NCBI GenBank assembly: GCA_023374045.1
Contig: CM041779.1
Coordinates: forward strand, 149,359,485-149,423,484
Direction of reading: 5' to 3'
Length of the DNA: 64,000 nt
Source: Limonium bicolor
Taxonomy: Eukaryota > Streptophyta > Magnoliopsida > Caryophyllales > Plumbaginaceae
The translations under genes were made by a program, and so were the position numbers. The notes beneath the pieces were generated by a model. That model did not search any database and was not told the origin of the DNA. It saw only the letters and a list, made by a program, of their open reading frames with translations. Each line of letters begins with the position of its first letter. Positions within the stretch are counted from its first letter, which is position 1. Shown here piece by piece: positions 45,986 through 58,887 of this stretch.

Positions 45986-48339
45986 TTTTAATTAAAACCC
46001 TGACGGCCTCATTTTCTTCTTCTTCCGCGTTCTTCTTCCTCTGGCGATTCCGATTCCCGCCGTCCCGCCGTTCACCATCGAGCTTGCCCCTTCTTCCTCC
46101 GCCGTCGATGTTGCTCCGCCTAGCTCCTTCGCGCGTCCCCAAGCAGTGGGAAGTTTAAAAGTCGCGCTCCACCGCCCCAACCTCCTCTCGCCTGAATCGC
46201 CTCCATCCACCGTCGCGCCTCCACCATCTCAGTCCACCACAGCGCCTCCGCGAATGCCCCAACGTCAACCTCCAAATCTCTTCGGTAATTAAACCCTAGT
46301 TTAGCAATTTTTTGATTAGTGAGGCTGATTTTATGCTTTTGAGGAGTGAATTACAAAATTCTTCATGCCTTGTTGATCGTACGTGATATATATATATGTA
46401 ATTATGTATGTAAAAATGAAGTAATTAAGCTGCCTTTGAAGTTTGATGTTGAACTTGATTTGTAAATTTCATTTTATAAGGTAAATAAATCTGTGTGGAT
46501 ATTTGAGGTTGTCTGCATTGTGTCTGTATATATATATATATGCTGAGGGAGGCCACCAGAGTTGAAATCAAGTCACGGTTAGCCATAATTTAAGGTCAAT
46601 CAATCGCTAAACCAGAGTGTTCTTCTCATCTTCCCATCTTTGTATTTCATCACGAGCCATATTCTTAACCTCTAGTTAGTACAAATGATAACTAAGCTGT
46701 GCAAACTAAATAGATGTATAGGAAAATAACGTTAGTACAGATCAGATAATCATAATGAGCTAAATGTTTTTGAGTAAGCAAGTCAATTCTGAAATTAAAA
46801 CGACAACAGATTTTGGGGAATGGACCAAACTGTATTGTTATATAGTATATCTCTGTCTCCATCCTGTTCTTTTTAGTTTGATTGCGATGCCAATGTCTGA
46901 GCCTGATCATATATAGAAAGGCCATGCAGTATAGATGGATTTTTGTCTACTACTATATGATGCAAGTTTTTTGTTGCATTAATAATATACTACTGTACTC
47001 TACTGCTTAAATGACATAAATTGTCAATACTAGTAGCTAAGCAGTTGCAATCAGCTACAGACAGTTTTACTTAACAACCAGATTCATTGCATTTGTTTGG
47101 GAACTTTTGTTATTCTTTATTTAATTAATTAGTTTAAGTAACTTCATCTCCCTTTTTTTATAGTATTTAATATATAGAACCTTTTTAAGTTAATTATTGT
47201 ACTGTTTGAAGTTCAGGGTAGTGTAGTTAAATTCAACATAAGCCTATACCTTAATTTGCATGTCATCAAGTTACTCGTGACCGCGAGGCCCCCGGTCAAC
47301 CTCAAGATTAGACTCTAGAGCACCTAAATAATTAATTAAGGAAATACTACTACGATAATAGAATAGCCACACTAAAAGTAAGGGGTTTGGAACAGGAAGC
47401 CGAAAGTATTTGACTCTATTAATACTAATTAGATATAGGTAATATGGACAACACAGAACATGGGAGGCTAGGGAACACTAATCGCTTTTGCTTGCAGTTC
47501 TAGCAGCCAACCAATCATAATGAGCTAAATCCATCTATATTGCATGGCCTTTCTATATATGATGAGGTTTTATTATCAGCGGTGTATTTGGGAGTGATGT
47601 AACCTCAAAATGTAAATAAATCTGTGTGGATCCGGTTTCAAGATCTTTATATTCCTGATGGTGCTGGCAGAAACTGTATTAGAGTTGTATCCCCTATTTT
47701 TTTCCAACTTAAGATGTAGAAAATAAATTAGAAATCATTGTCTTGGATAGGGATGGATTCTACTGGTTGATTGTTTTTCATTTGTAGATTATATGCTTCA
47801 TCCAGTTGTTCCATACTTATTTTTTGCATTTTTGTTGTATTGAAGCATTTTTCGTTTTGTTTTCTTCATATATGCAAAAAGAGTTGAGGTGCCCCCAAAG
47901 TTTAGAAAGTTACTGAGTTATTTTTTATTATTGGAAATTGCACATGCCATTTAGCTCGTTATAAATAAGATTGAAGGACACAATTATATGTTAATATTTT
48001 TCTTTTCTTTGGCGATTTGTAGGTTGCTTCAAAGGGAAATTGCATTGTTCTCCCGCTGCCTGAAGGTCGTCTTCATCCTCCACCATCGCGGCCCATCCAC
48101 CGTCGGAGTCTCATCGCCACTCCGGTAATTAATTTGTAAAACTTAGCATTTATTTGCAGCCCAACTCCATTATTATTGTTTGTTAATTGGTTAGTGTCTT
48201 GATCCCCACCCTTAATATATGACAAAGGTCTTATTTTTATCCCTAAGTGTCTGTGCGTTTTGCTGCGAATGATGCTTAAATGTCTGTGTGTTTTATTGAG
48301 AATCACTTGAACCTTGATCTGATGCAGCTATTGTGTTTG

Positions 48340-49640
48340 TTTTTGCCGAAAAAAGTGTGGGGTATCTAAAAATACGCAATGGTCATGCCAAATTTTTTCC
48401 AGAATTAAACCTTATTCTAATTTTATTGGATACATGTTACTACGGTTGAAAAATTCCTCTTCCATCCCATTTCCGAGTTGACCATCACTACTCACTAGGT
48501 TAGTATTTTAAGAATGATTCAAAAACATGGTTTGTTCAAAATTTATTCGTTTGTTCATTTGTTTAATTATTCATGTTTTTTTAATTATAACCTTATCATA
48601 ATATCATTAGGTGTTACTACATCCCGTTTCTTCTTCCTCTAGCTCCCGCTAGCTGACCATCAGTACTCATCAGGTTGGTATTTAAATGTTTCAAATTTAT
48701 TCTTGTTTTTCTATTAAACAATGGAAAATCAATTCAAACATAGAATTACTCACAGTTTTAATTTTTTTCATCTCTTGCACAATACCATTTTTGATTTTTT
48801 TTATAACTTTTAAGATGAACTTATCATTTCTCGATTGAAGTCGCAGTCTTGAATTTCTGACGAGACCGGTTGTCGCCCTAACTGCTGCCACGCACGTCAA
48901 CCTCTGCCACCGGCTTGCCTGATCTGAACCCACGGTAGTATTCTGGTATAGTGCTAGCAATTAATTTCTTTTTTCTTGTGAACTAAAACTTACTTATTTT
49001 AGATTCAATTGATTAATTATCTTGATGTAAACCAAAACATCCCAATCGATTATTTTTTAATATATCTAAAGCTACATTTTTCTGTAGTTGTTACCTCCTC
49101 ATTGCGCTAACTATTTTCTTGAACCGGCAGTTTCCAGGTTGCTTCGAGCTCGACCAGAATCATACTGAAGACGCGAGGGGAGCAAACAGATCGAACTGGT
49201 ATAATACTCGAATTTAATTATGATTCTAGAAGCTCTATATTTTAGTGGCATGATTATTAATTTGAGTGATCTACTACTCTAAACTGCTGCTGCTTGACAT
49301 AAATATAATATGCATGCTTCCCATTCTGATGATGTCTATTGTGTGCATTTTGCTGAGAATGCTGTTATTGTGTTTGGATTTGCATTTATAAAAAAGTGTG
49401 GAGTACCTAAAAATACGAAAAGGTCATGCCAAATTTTTTCCAGAATTTAACTTTATTCTAATTTCATTGAATATGTGTTATATACCACCCGCAAGAGCAT
49501 CTACCCACTTGTCCTTCTTCTGTGTTGTCTGCGCTAGCTGACCAACAGTACTCATCAGGTTGGTATTTAAATGTTTCAAATTTATTCTTGTTTTTCTATT
49601 AAACAATGGAAAATCAATTCAAACATAGAATTACCTGTCT
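48340..49640. repeat. Internal direct duplication in the CACTA element
   Basis: Segment 48341-48430 (AAAAGTGTGGGGTATCTAAAAATACG, GGTCATGCCAAATTTTTTCC) recurs at 49387-49480. Segment 48648-48752 (AGCTGACCATCAGTACTCATCAGG ... ATTCAAACATAGAATTAC) recurs at 49537-49635 with few changes. Order and spacing point to one block of several hundred bp duplicated about 1 kb apart. Confidence 0.85.
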
Positions 49641-49651
49641 GAGATTTACCT

Positions 49652-49878
49652 GATAGAGGTATGTGAATGAGTTAATAATATATAGTACTTCAGTGATAAT
49701 TTCGGCAGCATTACCCTAATGTTCTTCTAGTGTACATATATATATATATATGTATGAATATATATGAATTGAAACGATTCATATATATATATATATATAT
49801 ACACTAGGAGAACTGTAGGGTAATGCTGCCGAAATTATCACTGAACTACTGTATATTATTAACTTGTTCCTAGGTGAG
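49652..49878. repeat. Inverted repeat of about 225 bp (small MITE)
   Basis: The arms carry GTGATAATTTCGGCAGCATT and ACCCTA..GTTCT.CTAGTGTA in inverted order around an AT-dinucleotide loop. Outer parts GTTAATAATATAYAGTA also match. No coding capacity. It lies inside the CACTA element just before the tnp2 region. Confidence 0.85.
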
Positions 49879-49939
49879 ATCGAAGGTGATTGGATAGGTT
49901 TAGGTTGTTAAATCTGTAAAAAAAAAAAAGAGGAGATCA

Positions 49940-51617
49940 ATGGAACGAGTTCACGACATCTGGTGTGTGTTGAAAAAGGAGAGGAGCGCTCAGTGATGTA
50001 TAGTGACAGATTGGACATCAAGTACCTAGAAGGGTCAATAAATTTGCAAAGTCCTTGTTGACAATCTTAAACCAAGGGATAAGGGATATATCGATGTCCT
50101 TGTATCGATTGCAAGAACGACTTCAAATACCGAGGTGTGGACAAGATAAGGATCATCTGATTCGCAGAGGGTTTACAGAAGATTATGAAGCCATAAAATA
50201 CTGCATGGTCAACATTCAGTACAAGTGTTTGAATGTGCTGATAACGTCGTTGCAGAACAATCAGAAATGGATGTTTCACATGATTTTGGGGATACTCAAG
50301 ATGATTCACTAGTTAGTGATTCAGAAGAGGAGGACCTTAATGCAATGATGGAAGATGTTGAACAACATTATTCCAACAAACCCAAAATATTCGAAAATCT
50401 GATGCAAGCGTCCAAGGAACCGTTGTACAATGGATGTGATACGCAAAAGCAAAACAAATTGAGCGTTGTCCTAAAACTATTCAATCTGAAGGCGAGACAT
50501 GAATGGAGTGATGTCAGTTTTACAGATCTTTTACAACTGCTGAAGGATGTACTACCAAAGGACAATGTTATACCCCAACAACTATGAAGCAAGAAGTTAA
50601 TGTGTCCTGGGTATGGAATATAAAAAAATACATGCTGTCCAAATGGGTGTATGTTGTAATGGAAGGAGAATGAGTTGGATGACCATTGCTCTGAATGTGG
50701 GGAATCACTTTATGTAAAAAGGGTGAGATAAACCACATAAGCACTAAAGTGGGTTCTCCGTGAAGGTGTTGTGGTATCTACCGATAATTCCCCGATTCAA
50801 ACATTTGTTTGCAGTTCAGAAAGATGCTGAGAAACCTCCGATGGCATGCTACCCATAGGAAGGATGATGGTAAACTGAGACATCCAGCCGATTCACACAC
50901 AATGGAGAAAAATTGACAGAATACCCTCAATTCGGTACAGACCCAAGGAACTTAAGACTTGGTTTATGCACTGATATGGGATGAACCTTATGGCACTTTG
51001 AGCAGTATAACAGTACTTGGCCTGTTTTTATTGACAATATACAATCTGCCGCCATGGTTGTGTATGAAACCCAGACATATTCTCCTCTCTCTGTTGATAT
51101 CAGGCCCAAAACAACCGGGAAACAAAATTGATGTGTTTTTATAACCACTTATTGACGATCTACAACTGTTGTGGAATGAAGGTGCGACAGTGTATGATTC
51201 ATACGGTATGGAAAACTTCACGCTCCGGGCTATGTTGTTTTGTACAATCAATGATTTCCTTGCATACTGCAACCTCTCGAGATACACAATTAAAGGAGCA
51301 CTAGCGTGCCCTATATGTGGAGATTGAACTTGCAGTATACGGTTAAAACACAGTGGAAAAAATGTGTACATGGGCCATCGGAAATCCTCCCGAAAGGTCA
51401 CAAATACCGTAAGATGACAAAAGAGTTTGATGGAAAAACCGATCATGCAGTCGCACGACCACCACTATCTGCTGCTGAGACTTACAATCAGTTGAAGAAT
51501 GTTGTGAACAACTTCGGTCCACCAATTAAAGCCACTGAAAAGAGCATCTGGAAGAAAAAATCAATATTTTGGGAACTTGAAATTAACACAAAAAATGAGG
51601 TAGAAGGAAATATCTAA
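49940..51617 (+). pseudogene. tnp2-type CACTA transposase, decayed
   Basis: Starts MERVHDIWCVLKK, soon stopped. The N-terminal transposase-associated region follows (DIKYLEGSINFAKSLL, LIRRGFTEDYEA), then an acidic linker (LVSDSEEEDLNAMMEDVEQH) and KLSVVLKLFNLKARHEWSD. The tnp2 core is seen in several frames: a Cys pair around LDDHCSECGESLY, KVLWYLPIIPRFKHLF, RWHATHRKDDGKLRHPADS, GMNPYGTLSSI, TIYNLPPWLCMKPRHILLSL and SGPKQPGNKIDVFL. Frame changes and stops occur throughout (near 50000, 50585, 50700, 51140, 51320). The C-terminal half is absent after 51617. Confidence 0.88.
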
Positions 51618-52448
51618 ATAAAGAAATTAAACCCTAAAACTAGTGTAACATGTAACATATTATTATATGAATTAAGAGCACAAACAAAATGAGAAAATTT
51701 TGGGAAATTGTATTAAACACTCAATATGACTTACGGGAATTAAATTAACACAAAATTCAGCCAGTTCATAAAAGGGCCTTAAATGAGCCAAATTAGACCC
51801 AAAATTCAGCCAGCCCTCTTATAAGCCCATTCCCTCACTTATTTCCCTTATTTTCTAATATACCCCTCTCTAATTTTGAACCTGGTCGGATGGCAATAGA
51901 GGGTGTCGCCTTCCTTCACTTCTTGCACTCTAATCTACTCATTTTCTCTCATTTCTCACTTGGAAAAACTAACTCACATCCTCCCTCCTCTCTCCTCTCT
52001 TCTTGGCAGCCATTCTCCTCCCTTCTCATCAAATTTTTCTCATCTCCTTGCTCCCATGGAAGAACAAAAAACGTGAGTACATATCCTCACTTCTCCTCTC
52101 ATCTTAGGCATGGAGATTAAGAAAAATCAATCACACGGTGAGATATTGCGTATCGTGGAAAATCGACTGGCATGTCTTGTTGCACATTGTGATCACGAGA
52201 GAGAATGACTGAGATCAGGTTCACTCTACGTATATTTCCAATGGGTCAGATTGTTCATTAGATGGAGGCACTATTGCGGGTGCATGGCTTCGGCTATAGG
52301 TGGAACACCTTGTTGATGTTATTTTGATCGGCAAACTCAACTCTATACTGACGAGTATAAAGAGACAATATCAGAAGTCACGCGTCAACCCTAAACCTAG
52401 TGAACAAAGGAAGAAGATAAAATATTTTAAATAGGATTTTATATATAT
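51618..52448. other. Non-coding between CACTA remnant and Copia LTR
   Basis: No gene. 51840-52080 is C/T-rich (leader-like) with an ORF at 51890-52120 that has no recognisable family. The start of the Copia LTR could lie anywhere from about 52.2 to 52.45 kb. Confidence 0.4.
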
Positions 52449-52907
52449 GTTAAAGATAAATAAAATCTATGCCAATGAGCTGTAATCTAATTCTCGATAT
52501 CTATATATGAGGTTGTAACTCTAGGGAAAGATGCAGTTTTTTGGGGATTAGAAAACGGGAGAAGAGAGAATCGAAAATCAGAATAGAGATCAATACTGTT
52601 ATATATATAGCCGCAAGGCGCTAGGTTTTCAAGAGTGTTGAGAGTCAGTTTCCTTTCATATCGAAACGTGGTTTGTAACGCGAGATTAGTTCTGAGTGTT
52701 GTGAGGAATTATAGGTGTTAAGAGTGGAATGTACTCTTAACGAGTTGAGAGTTTAGAACTCGTGCAAAGGTAGGGTTGATAAACACTACGTGCCCCTTGT
52801 GTATCGAGTGCGATACGTGTTTCTGAGTAATAGACTGAGGTTACGTTTCCTTCTGTTCTAATTATAAGTTATCAGTTTGCGTCTCACACACACAGTAAGT
52901 TTCTTCA
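52449..52907 (+). mobile_element. Copia 5' LTR (left limit uncertain)
   Basis: The right limit is set by the primer site at 52910. The LTR would end TTTCTTCA at 52907. TGTTAAAGATAAATAAAATC at 52449 is the best TG start I see, giving about 460 bp. ATATATATAG at 52601-52610 is a good TATA box. A matching 3' LTR is not found downstream, because the element is cut at 59590. Confidence 0.55.
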
Positions 52908-52909
52908 GT

Positions 52910-52921
52910 TGGTATCAGAGC
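52910..52921 (+). other. Copia primer-binding site
   Basis: TGGTATCAGAGC, complementary to the 3' end of plant initiator-methionine tRNA, the usual Copia primer site. It lies two bases after the LTR end and 45 bp before the gag ATG at 52967. Confidence 0.92.
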
Positions 52922-52966
52922 AAGGTTACCCTTATTTCAGAGAAAACTTCCTCAGGGTAGGTCGAG

Positions 52967-54695
52967 ATGAATACTTACTGTGTCAAGCCACCAAAGTTGA
53001 CTAAATTCAACTATACCAGTTGGTGTAAACAGATGGAGGATCAATTAATCTCCATTGATCTTCAACTTTGGGATGTGGTAACTGAAGGAGATCTCAAACC
53101 GAAGTTCGTAGAAGAAGGAGTCACTAAGGAAAAGCCAAGGTCAAGCTGGAGCGAGAATGACAATAAACTGATAAGCAAGAATGACAAGCTCGGAGGGTTA
53201 TAATGTCTTCCCTATCAGACTCAGACCAATAGAAAGTTTTGGGTTTGCGCACCGCAAAAGAGGTTTGGGATTTCTTAAGACTGCTTACGCAGGAACAGAT
53301 TCAGTCAAGAAAGCAAAGGGAAAGCAACTCAAAAGGCAGCTTGATAATTTCAAGATGACTGAGGGTGAAACAATTTCAGAGACACTCGAAAAATTTGATA
53401 AGATTTTATGTGAGCTCAAAGCTGTTGGAGTAACTCTGGACAATACTCAAATAAATGAGAGGTTTCTGGATAGTCTATGCAAAGAATGGCTTAATTTCAC
53501 AACAGTTTTGGAGTCAACAAAGGATTTGGCGAAATTATCCTTTGAAGAACTGGGGTCTGAACTAACGGTATACGAGGGCAAGATGAAGGGCGTACTGGTA
53601 AGTCTAAGTGTTAATAAGGATTTAGCACTAAAGGCGAAAAAGACATCAAGTGATAAAGAGGATGACAACACAAATGAGGATGAAGAAATTACAATGATAG
53701 CTAGCGGCATCAGGAAAATCTTTGGCGGAAGAAGATGATCTGGGTCCAGAACTGATAGATTCAAGTCTAAGAAGGAGCAAATCATTTGTTTCCGATGTAA
53801 CAAACCTGGACATGTGGTGAAGGATTGCATGCTAAAGTCAAAGGACGATTTTCGTGATAAAATTAAGAAATTTACAGAGGCAGCAGCGGCAGCGTGGGGA
53901 CAGGAGGAGTCAGATGCAGACGCAGAAGCAGAAGAGACAACGCAGGTGTGCATGACTGCTGTGGATGAAGATGACGAAAGAGTCAGTGTAAAGTCAGATT
54001 GGAACTTCTGCATGATGGCCAGAGATGAATGACAAGAAGTTCTAGAAGAAGATGAGGTAAGTCCTGAACTTATAGAAGATGCTTTCAATTCCTTGTCAAA
54101 GAAAGAAATTTCTGATTTATTAACAACTGTAGTCACTAAGATTAAACTGCTTGAGTCTAGACTGTCAACAGTAGATAATACTATAGAGCCCGATACTGAG
54201 CCTCAGACTAAAGTAAATTCTTCCATTAAGTTTGTCAAACCAATAAAAGAGAGAGTCGCATGTTTGCCTACTTGGGCTCAAACTGAATTTAGGACACTAC
54301 AAGAAAGACATGAGAACTTAAAAAAGCAGAATGAAGCCCTAGAGGATGATCTGTCGAAGGTTAAGAGAGAAAAGGAAATAGCAATGCAACGGAATCCAGT
54401 TTGGTACACTGGAAAGGCAGATTTAACTCAGATGCTGACTGGGAAGAAAAAAATCACCACACCAGTTTATACACCAGTTAGGAAGGTCTCAAATGCTAAT
54501 CGTACCAAATCAGCATATTTCTGTCAATATTGCCATAGATACAGACATAGTATAGGTTTTTGTAGGAGTTTATACTATAGAAAATCTTTTGCTAACAATA
54601 TGTGTCAGTCTAGAGCTCATACAAACGACAACCACTCTTCTTTTATTCATAGAACAGGGCCTAAACTAGTTTGGGTACCTAAAGCTAAACAATGA
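52967..54695 (+). pseudogene. Copia gag
   Basis: Begins MNTYCVKPPKLTKFNYTSWC, the standard Copia gag start. The core continues in another frame after about 53200 (KMTEGETISETLEKFDKIL, NERFLDSLCKEW), then a zinc knuckle CFRCNKPGHVVKDC, an acidic region, a coiled coil (TLQERHENLKKQNEALEDDL) and a second Cys/His group (CQYCHRYRHSIGFC). Stops at 53736, 54030 and 54693 and the early frame change break it. Long gag with a C-terminal coiled coil is typical of the Sirevirus-like Copia branch. Not functional. Confidence 0.88.
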
Positions 54696-54712
54696 TTGGA
54701 TGTGATTAGGCA

Positions 54713-57700
54713 TTGACTACTTCGTTACATGAGAACTGGTGGCTGATGGATAGTGGATGCTCAAGACACATGAGTGGAGAGGAAAAGTCACTTTTGGGAA
54801 CAATGGCAGGAATAGGAACGATTGGCAAGGAGAACTGTATTGATCAGGTTAGTCTAGTGGAAGGTCTCAGTCATGATCTGTTATGTGTATCACAAGTGTG
54901 TGATAAGGGTCCTTCAGAGGTTATCTTTGATTCAAACGGTTTTCAAATACGTAACAAGGTCACTCAGGAGGTTCTGTTACAAGGTTGCAGAGTAGGGAAT
55001 CTCTACATGGTAGATGTGAATGACCAGGAAAATCTAACATGTCTTACGGTCAAAGATGATGAGGAACTATTGTGGCATCAAAGATTAGGGCATGCTCATC
55101 ATCGATTGATTAATAAATTGAGACTAAAGGAGTTAGTCAATGGATTACCACAAAGGAGGATTGGTCTTGATACGATTTGTACTGATTGTGCTCTGAACAA
55201 ACAAACAAGGATTTCACATGCTCCAACCAATGTGGTCAGTAGTACCAAGACTCTAGAGTTGATTCATATGGACTTAATGGGACCGATGAGCATTCAGAGC
55301 ATGTCAGGTAAGAGATACATACTGGTGGTAGTTTATGATTTTTCAAGATACACTTGGGTGGTCCTACTACATAGCAAGGATCAGACTTTTGGTGAGATTA
55401 CGTGTTTGTTTACTAAGATTCAGATTCAAACTAAGAATAAGATCAAGACCATACGCACTGATCAGGGAACGGAATTTATTAATCAGAAGATGTCTCAGTT
55501 CTGTACTGAGCATGGAATTATTCATACTTACTCTGTAGCCAGAACTCTTCAGCAAAACGGGGTTGTAGAACGCAAAAATAGGACACTCAAAGAGATGACT
55601 CGTACAATGTTGAATGGTAGTGGTCTTGCTCCAAGCTTCTGGGGGGAGGCTATAAACACAGCATGCTATATTATCAATAGAGCCTTGATTCGTCCAATTC
55701 TAATCAAGACTCCCTATAAACTGTACAAAGGGCGCAAACCATCCATATCACATTTCAGGGTGTTTGGATGTACATGTTATATCCTTAACCATGGAAAGGA
55801 TCAACTAGGAAAGTTTGATAAGAGAAGTTATGAAGGAGTATTTCTCAGTTTTGCCATGAACAGCAAAGCGTATCATGTTTTTAACAAACGCACTTTAATA
55901 GTTGAAGAGTCTGCAAATGTCAAGTTTGACAAGAACAACTTTGGTGGACGAGTGACTCATAAAGAGATAGAAGACCTCTTTCAGTCTAAGGATAAGGATA
56001 TAACCATGGATAATGTCTCCGGAGCTGAATCAGAAGAATAAATTGTGCGCACTAACGATGTCCCATCACCAGCTTAGAACTCGGAAGCTACACCACCAGA
56101 TCCAACCGATTTGGTTCCAGCAGTGAATCAGGAAGCCGGAGTCACACATCGTCTGACATGTCGGAATGCCCAAGGCATAGAAATCAACAACATTCTATCA
56201 AATTTAAACTCAAGAGTCCAAACCCGGTCAAATGCACAAACATTTTGTGCCTTCTTTAGATTTGTGTCTACAGTGGAACCAAAGACAGTGAAGGAGGCAT
56301 TAGAACATGAAAGTTGGATAAATGCTATGCATGAGGATTTAAACGAATTTGTAAGTAATGATATATGGGAACTTGTCGAGAAACCCAAGAATCAGAATGT
56401 TATCGGAACAAGGTGGGTTTTTCGCAATAAGCTGGACTCAAATGGTCAGATATCCAGAAATAAAGCCCGACTAGTTGCCAAAGGGTATAATCAACAGGAG
56501 GGTTTGGATTTTGATGAAACCTATGCCCCCGTAGCACGACTTGAGGCTAACCGTTTACTTATTGCGTTTGCAACTCTACATAGGTTCACACTTTACCAGA
56601 TGGATGTCAAGTGTGCTTTCTTAAATGGACATCTCAAGGAAGAGGTATATGTTTCTCACCCACCGGGATTTGAAGACCCCATCTATCCAACTCATGTTTA
56701 TCGTTTGAAAAAGGCTTTATATGGTCTTAAGCAAGCACCAAGGGCGTGGTATGAAAGATTGACCTCGTTTCTTATTAGACAATAGTTTGTACGGGGACAT
56801 GTTGATCGTACGTTATTCATCAAACAATGTGGAATGGATAAGCTTCTGGTACAGATATACGTTGATGACATTGTCTTCAGATCCACTAGTTCACAACTGA
56901 CAACAGAATTTGCTGCCATGATGACAAAAGAATTTCAAATGAGTAACATGGGTGAGCTGACATTCTTTCTTGGTTTGCATATTAGACAAATAGTTGATGG
57001 CACATTTATTAGCCAAACTAAATACACCTTGGAACTTCTGTCCAAGTATAAGTTCAAAGAGTGTAAACCGATGTCCACTACTCTCAGACTAGGACTGGAA
57101 TCCACTGCGGAGTCTACAGACCCAACCGTTTATCAAGGGATGATAGGATCTCTTCTCTATCTTACTGCAAGTCGTCCCGACATTATGCAAAGTGTGTGTT
57201 TTTGTGCTCGATTCCAATCTAATCCAAAATTACCACATGTAAAAGCTGTCAAACGTATTTTCCGATATCTACAAGGAACATCATCACTTGGACTTCTATA
57301 CATGGCCACCTCCTTACCTACTCTTGCTGGCTACACTGATGCAGATTTTGGTGGTTCCCTCACTGATAAGAAAAGTACAACTGGTACAGCTAAATTCTTG
57401 GGTTTTAATCTGATTGCTTGGTCTTCCAGGAAACAAGCTTCGGTTGCTCTATCTACGACTGAAGCTGAGTATGTGGCTGCGGCTGCTTGTTGTGCACAGA
57501 TCTTATGGCTTCATCAGCAACTTGAGGATTATGGTCTATCTTTCATTCCAATTCCCATCTATTGTGACAATACCAGTACAATTGAGTTAACCAAAAATCC
57601 GGTTCATCACTAAACACATCGATATCCGTCATCATTTCATTCGAGATCATGTTGTACATGGCACTGTTCTCCTTATTCATTGTTCCACTGACCAGCAATT

Positions 57701-57782
57701 AGCTGCCATATTCACCAAGCCATTACCTAGAGAAACCTTTGAGAAACTACGTTTTGAGATTGGCATGGTAGATACCAAGTGA
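54713..57782 (+). pseudogene. Copia pol (protease, integrase, RT, RNase H)
   Basis: Domain order is Copia-type: protease (WLMDSGCSRHMSG), integrase zinc region (LLWHQRLGHAHHRLINKL, CTDCALNKQ), integrase core (LIHMDLMGPMSIQS, IRTDQGTEFIN, NGVVERKNRTLKEM), GKR-type chromatin-side region, RT ([44 protein letters not shown]) and RNase H (DADFGGS, STTEAEYVA). It is interrupted by TAA at 56039, TAG near 56075, TAG at 56783 and a frame change at 57611. It ends TKPLPRETF ... at 57782. Compared with the 28-kb fragment the two are related but clearly different families. Confidence 0.93.
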
Positions 57783-58887
57783 GAGACGATTTAGATTTTT
57801 TTTTCTTTTTCAGTTTTACTTTCTAGTTATTTACATTTACTCAGTCTGGATTCATTATTCATATTTTGTACTCAGCAGTTTAGAACTGTATTTTCTTACC
57901 TTATCTGTTTTATATGATATTTCAAATAGATACTCTCCACTTGCTATTCATGATTGATAAAGCTCTACACTAAGTCATTTTGATGAATAGACAGTTCCGG
58001 AAATTGTTAAGTTAAGCCTTTTGTCTACTTGGATACCTCCTCACAATATAACTAAGTCAGATGGACACTCTTCTCATCTCTCTTCATATATACTTCCTCA
58101 ATATGTACAACAAGCAACATGTTTGGATCTAAAAAAAAGATTTAACTGGATGGTTAACATGGTGGAATGAACAAGGCAAGGGATTCCAATGCTCACGGTT
58201 CCAACAACACAAATTTGGCCTCTTTCATCTGACAATTAAGTTTTATAGGATGCTTCATCATCTAACTTCCCAAGGGTAACTACTCTGGGCAAGTTGACCC
58301 AATGTCGCTACATAGATGAAGAGAAAAGTCAAGGTGTTGTTTCTCAAATGCAGAAAATATTATCTCTATACGTACAACTTATATACCAATAAGTTGAGAG
58401 TATGAATCTGTGGTGATGAAAGGTATAGTGGAATACGATTTTACTTCCCACCTCTTGTCGCTTCAATAGAAAGTTGCCGTTTGGAATAAGATCAAACCCA
58501 AAAATCCACATGTGCTGCTTGTTGTTCTTTCACTTTAGGAATAATTAAAAACTGAAAGGAGAATGAAGACCACGTCTACTTAGGAATATTGGTGGATATC
58601 TCTGTGGATAACAGTGACTTTCTTAATAATTTCTTGCCTGTTCTATTCTGACAGACTCAGTCTAGAACCGTCACTTATGATTAGCAAACGGAGACTCGGT
58701 TTGGTTTATTTTGCTTAACACGTTTTCTTTCATCTTTTAAATACTCAAAACCACACAAAACCGATTCACCTTCTATTCGCTACACTATTTTCGAATTTTC
58801 CCAGTTCTCTCACTTGGTTAAACCCTGTTCTCTCCTTCTTTGCTAGCTTTCTTCTTCAATTTTCATCAATCTCCTCAGAATTCGGCC
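57783..58887. other. Region between Copia pol and its accessory ORF
   Basis: About 1.1 kb without a gene. A TTTTAAATACTC sequence near 58735 followed by a C/T-rich stretch (TTCTCTCACTTGG, CTGTTCTCTCCTTCTTTG) looks like a promoter and leader for the ORF at 58888. No LTR similarity to 52.4-52.9 kb was seen. Confidence 0.5.

Larger units (their letters stand above)
45679..51617 (+). mobile_element. CACTA (En/Spm) transposon, decayed, 3' end not found
   Basis: Starts CACTAGTAGAAAAAAG, a typical CACTA end, with dense subterminal repeats to about 45985. A GC-rich leader follows (46020-46290, CCGCCGTCC-type), then long introns or decayed sequence and the tnp2-like region (49940-51617). I found no TTTTTCTACTAGTG-type right end or second set of subterminal repeats before the Copia element, so the 3' part is missing or deleted. 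Confidence 0.75.

Noticed and set aside
53447..54136. 229-residue minus-strand ORF rich in Ser
   Set aside because: The reverse shadow of the Copia gag acidic and Lys-rich region.
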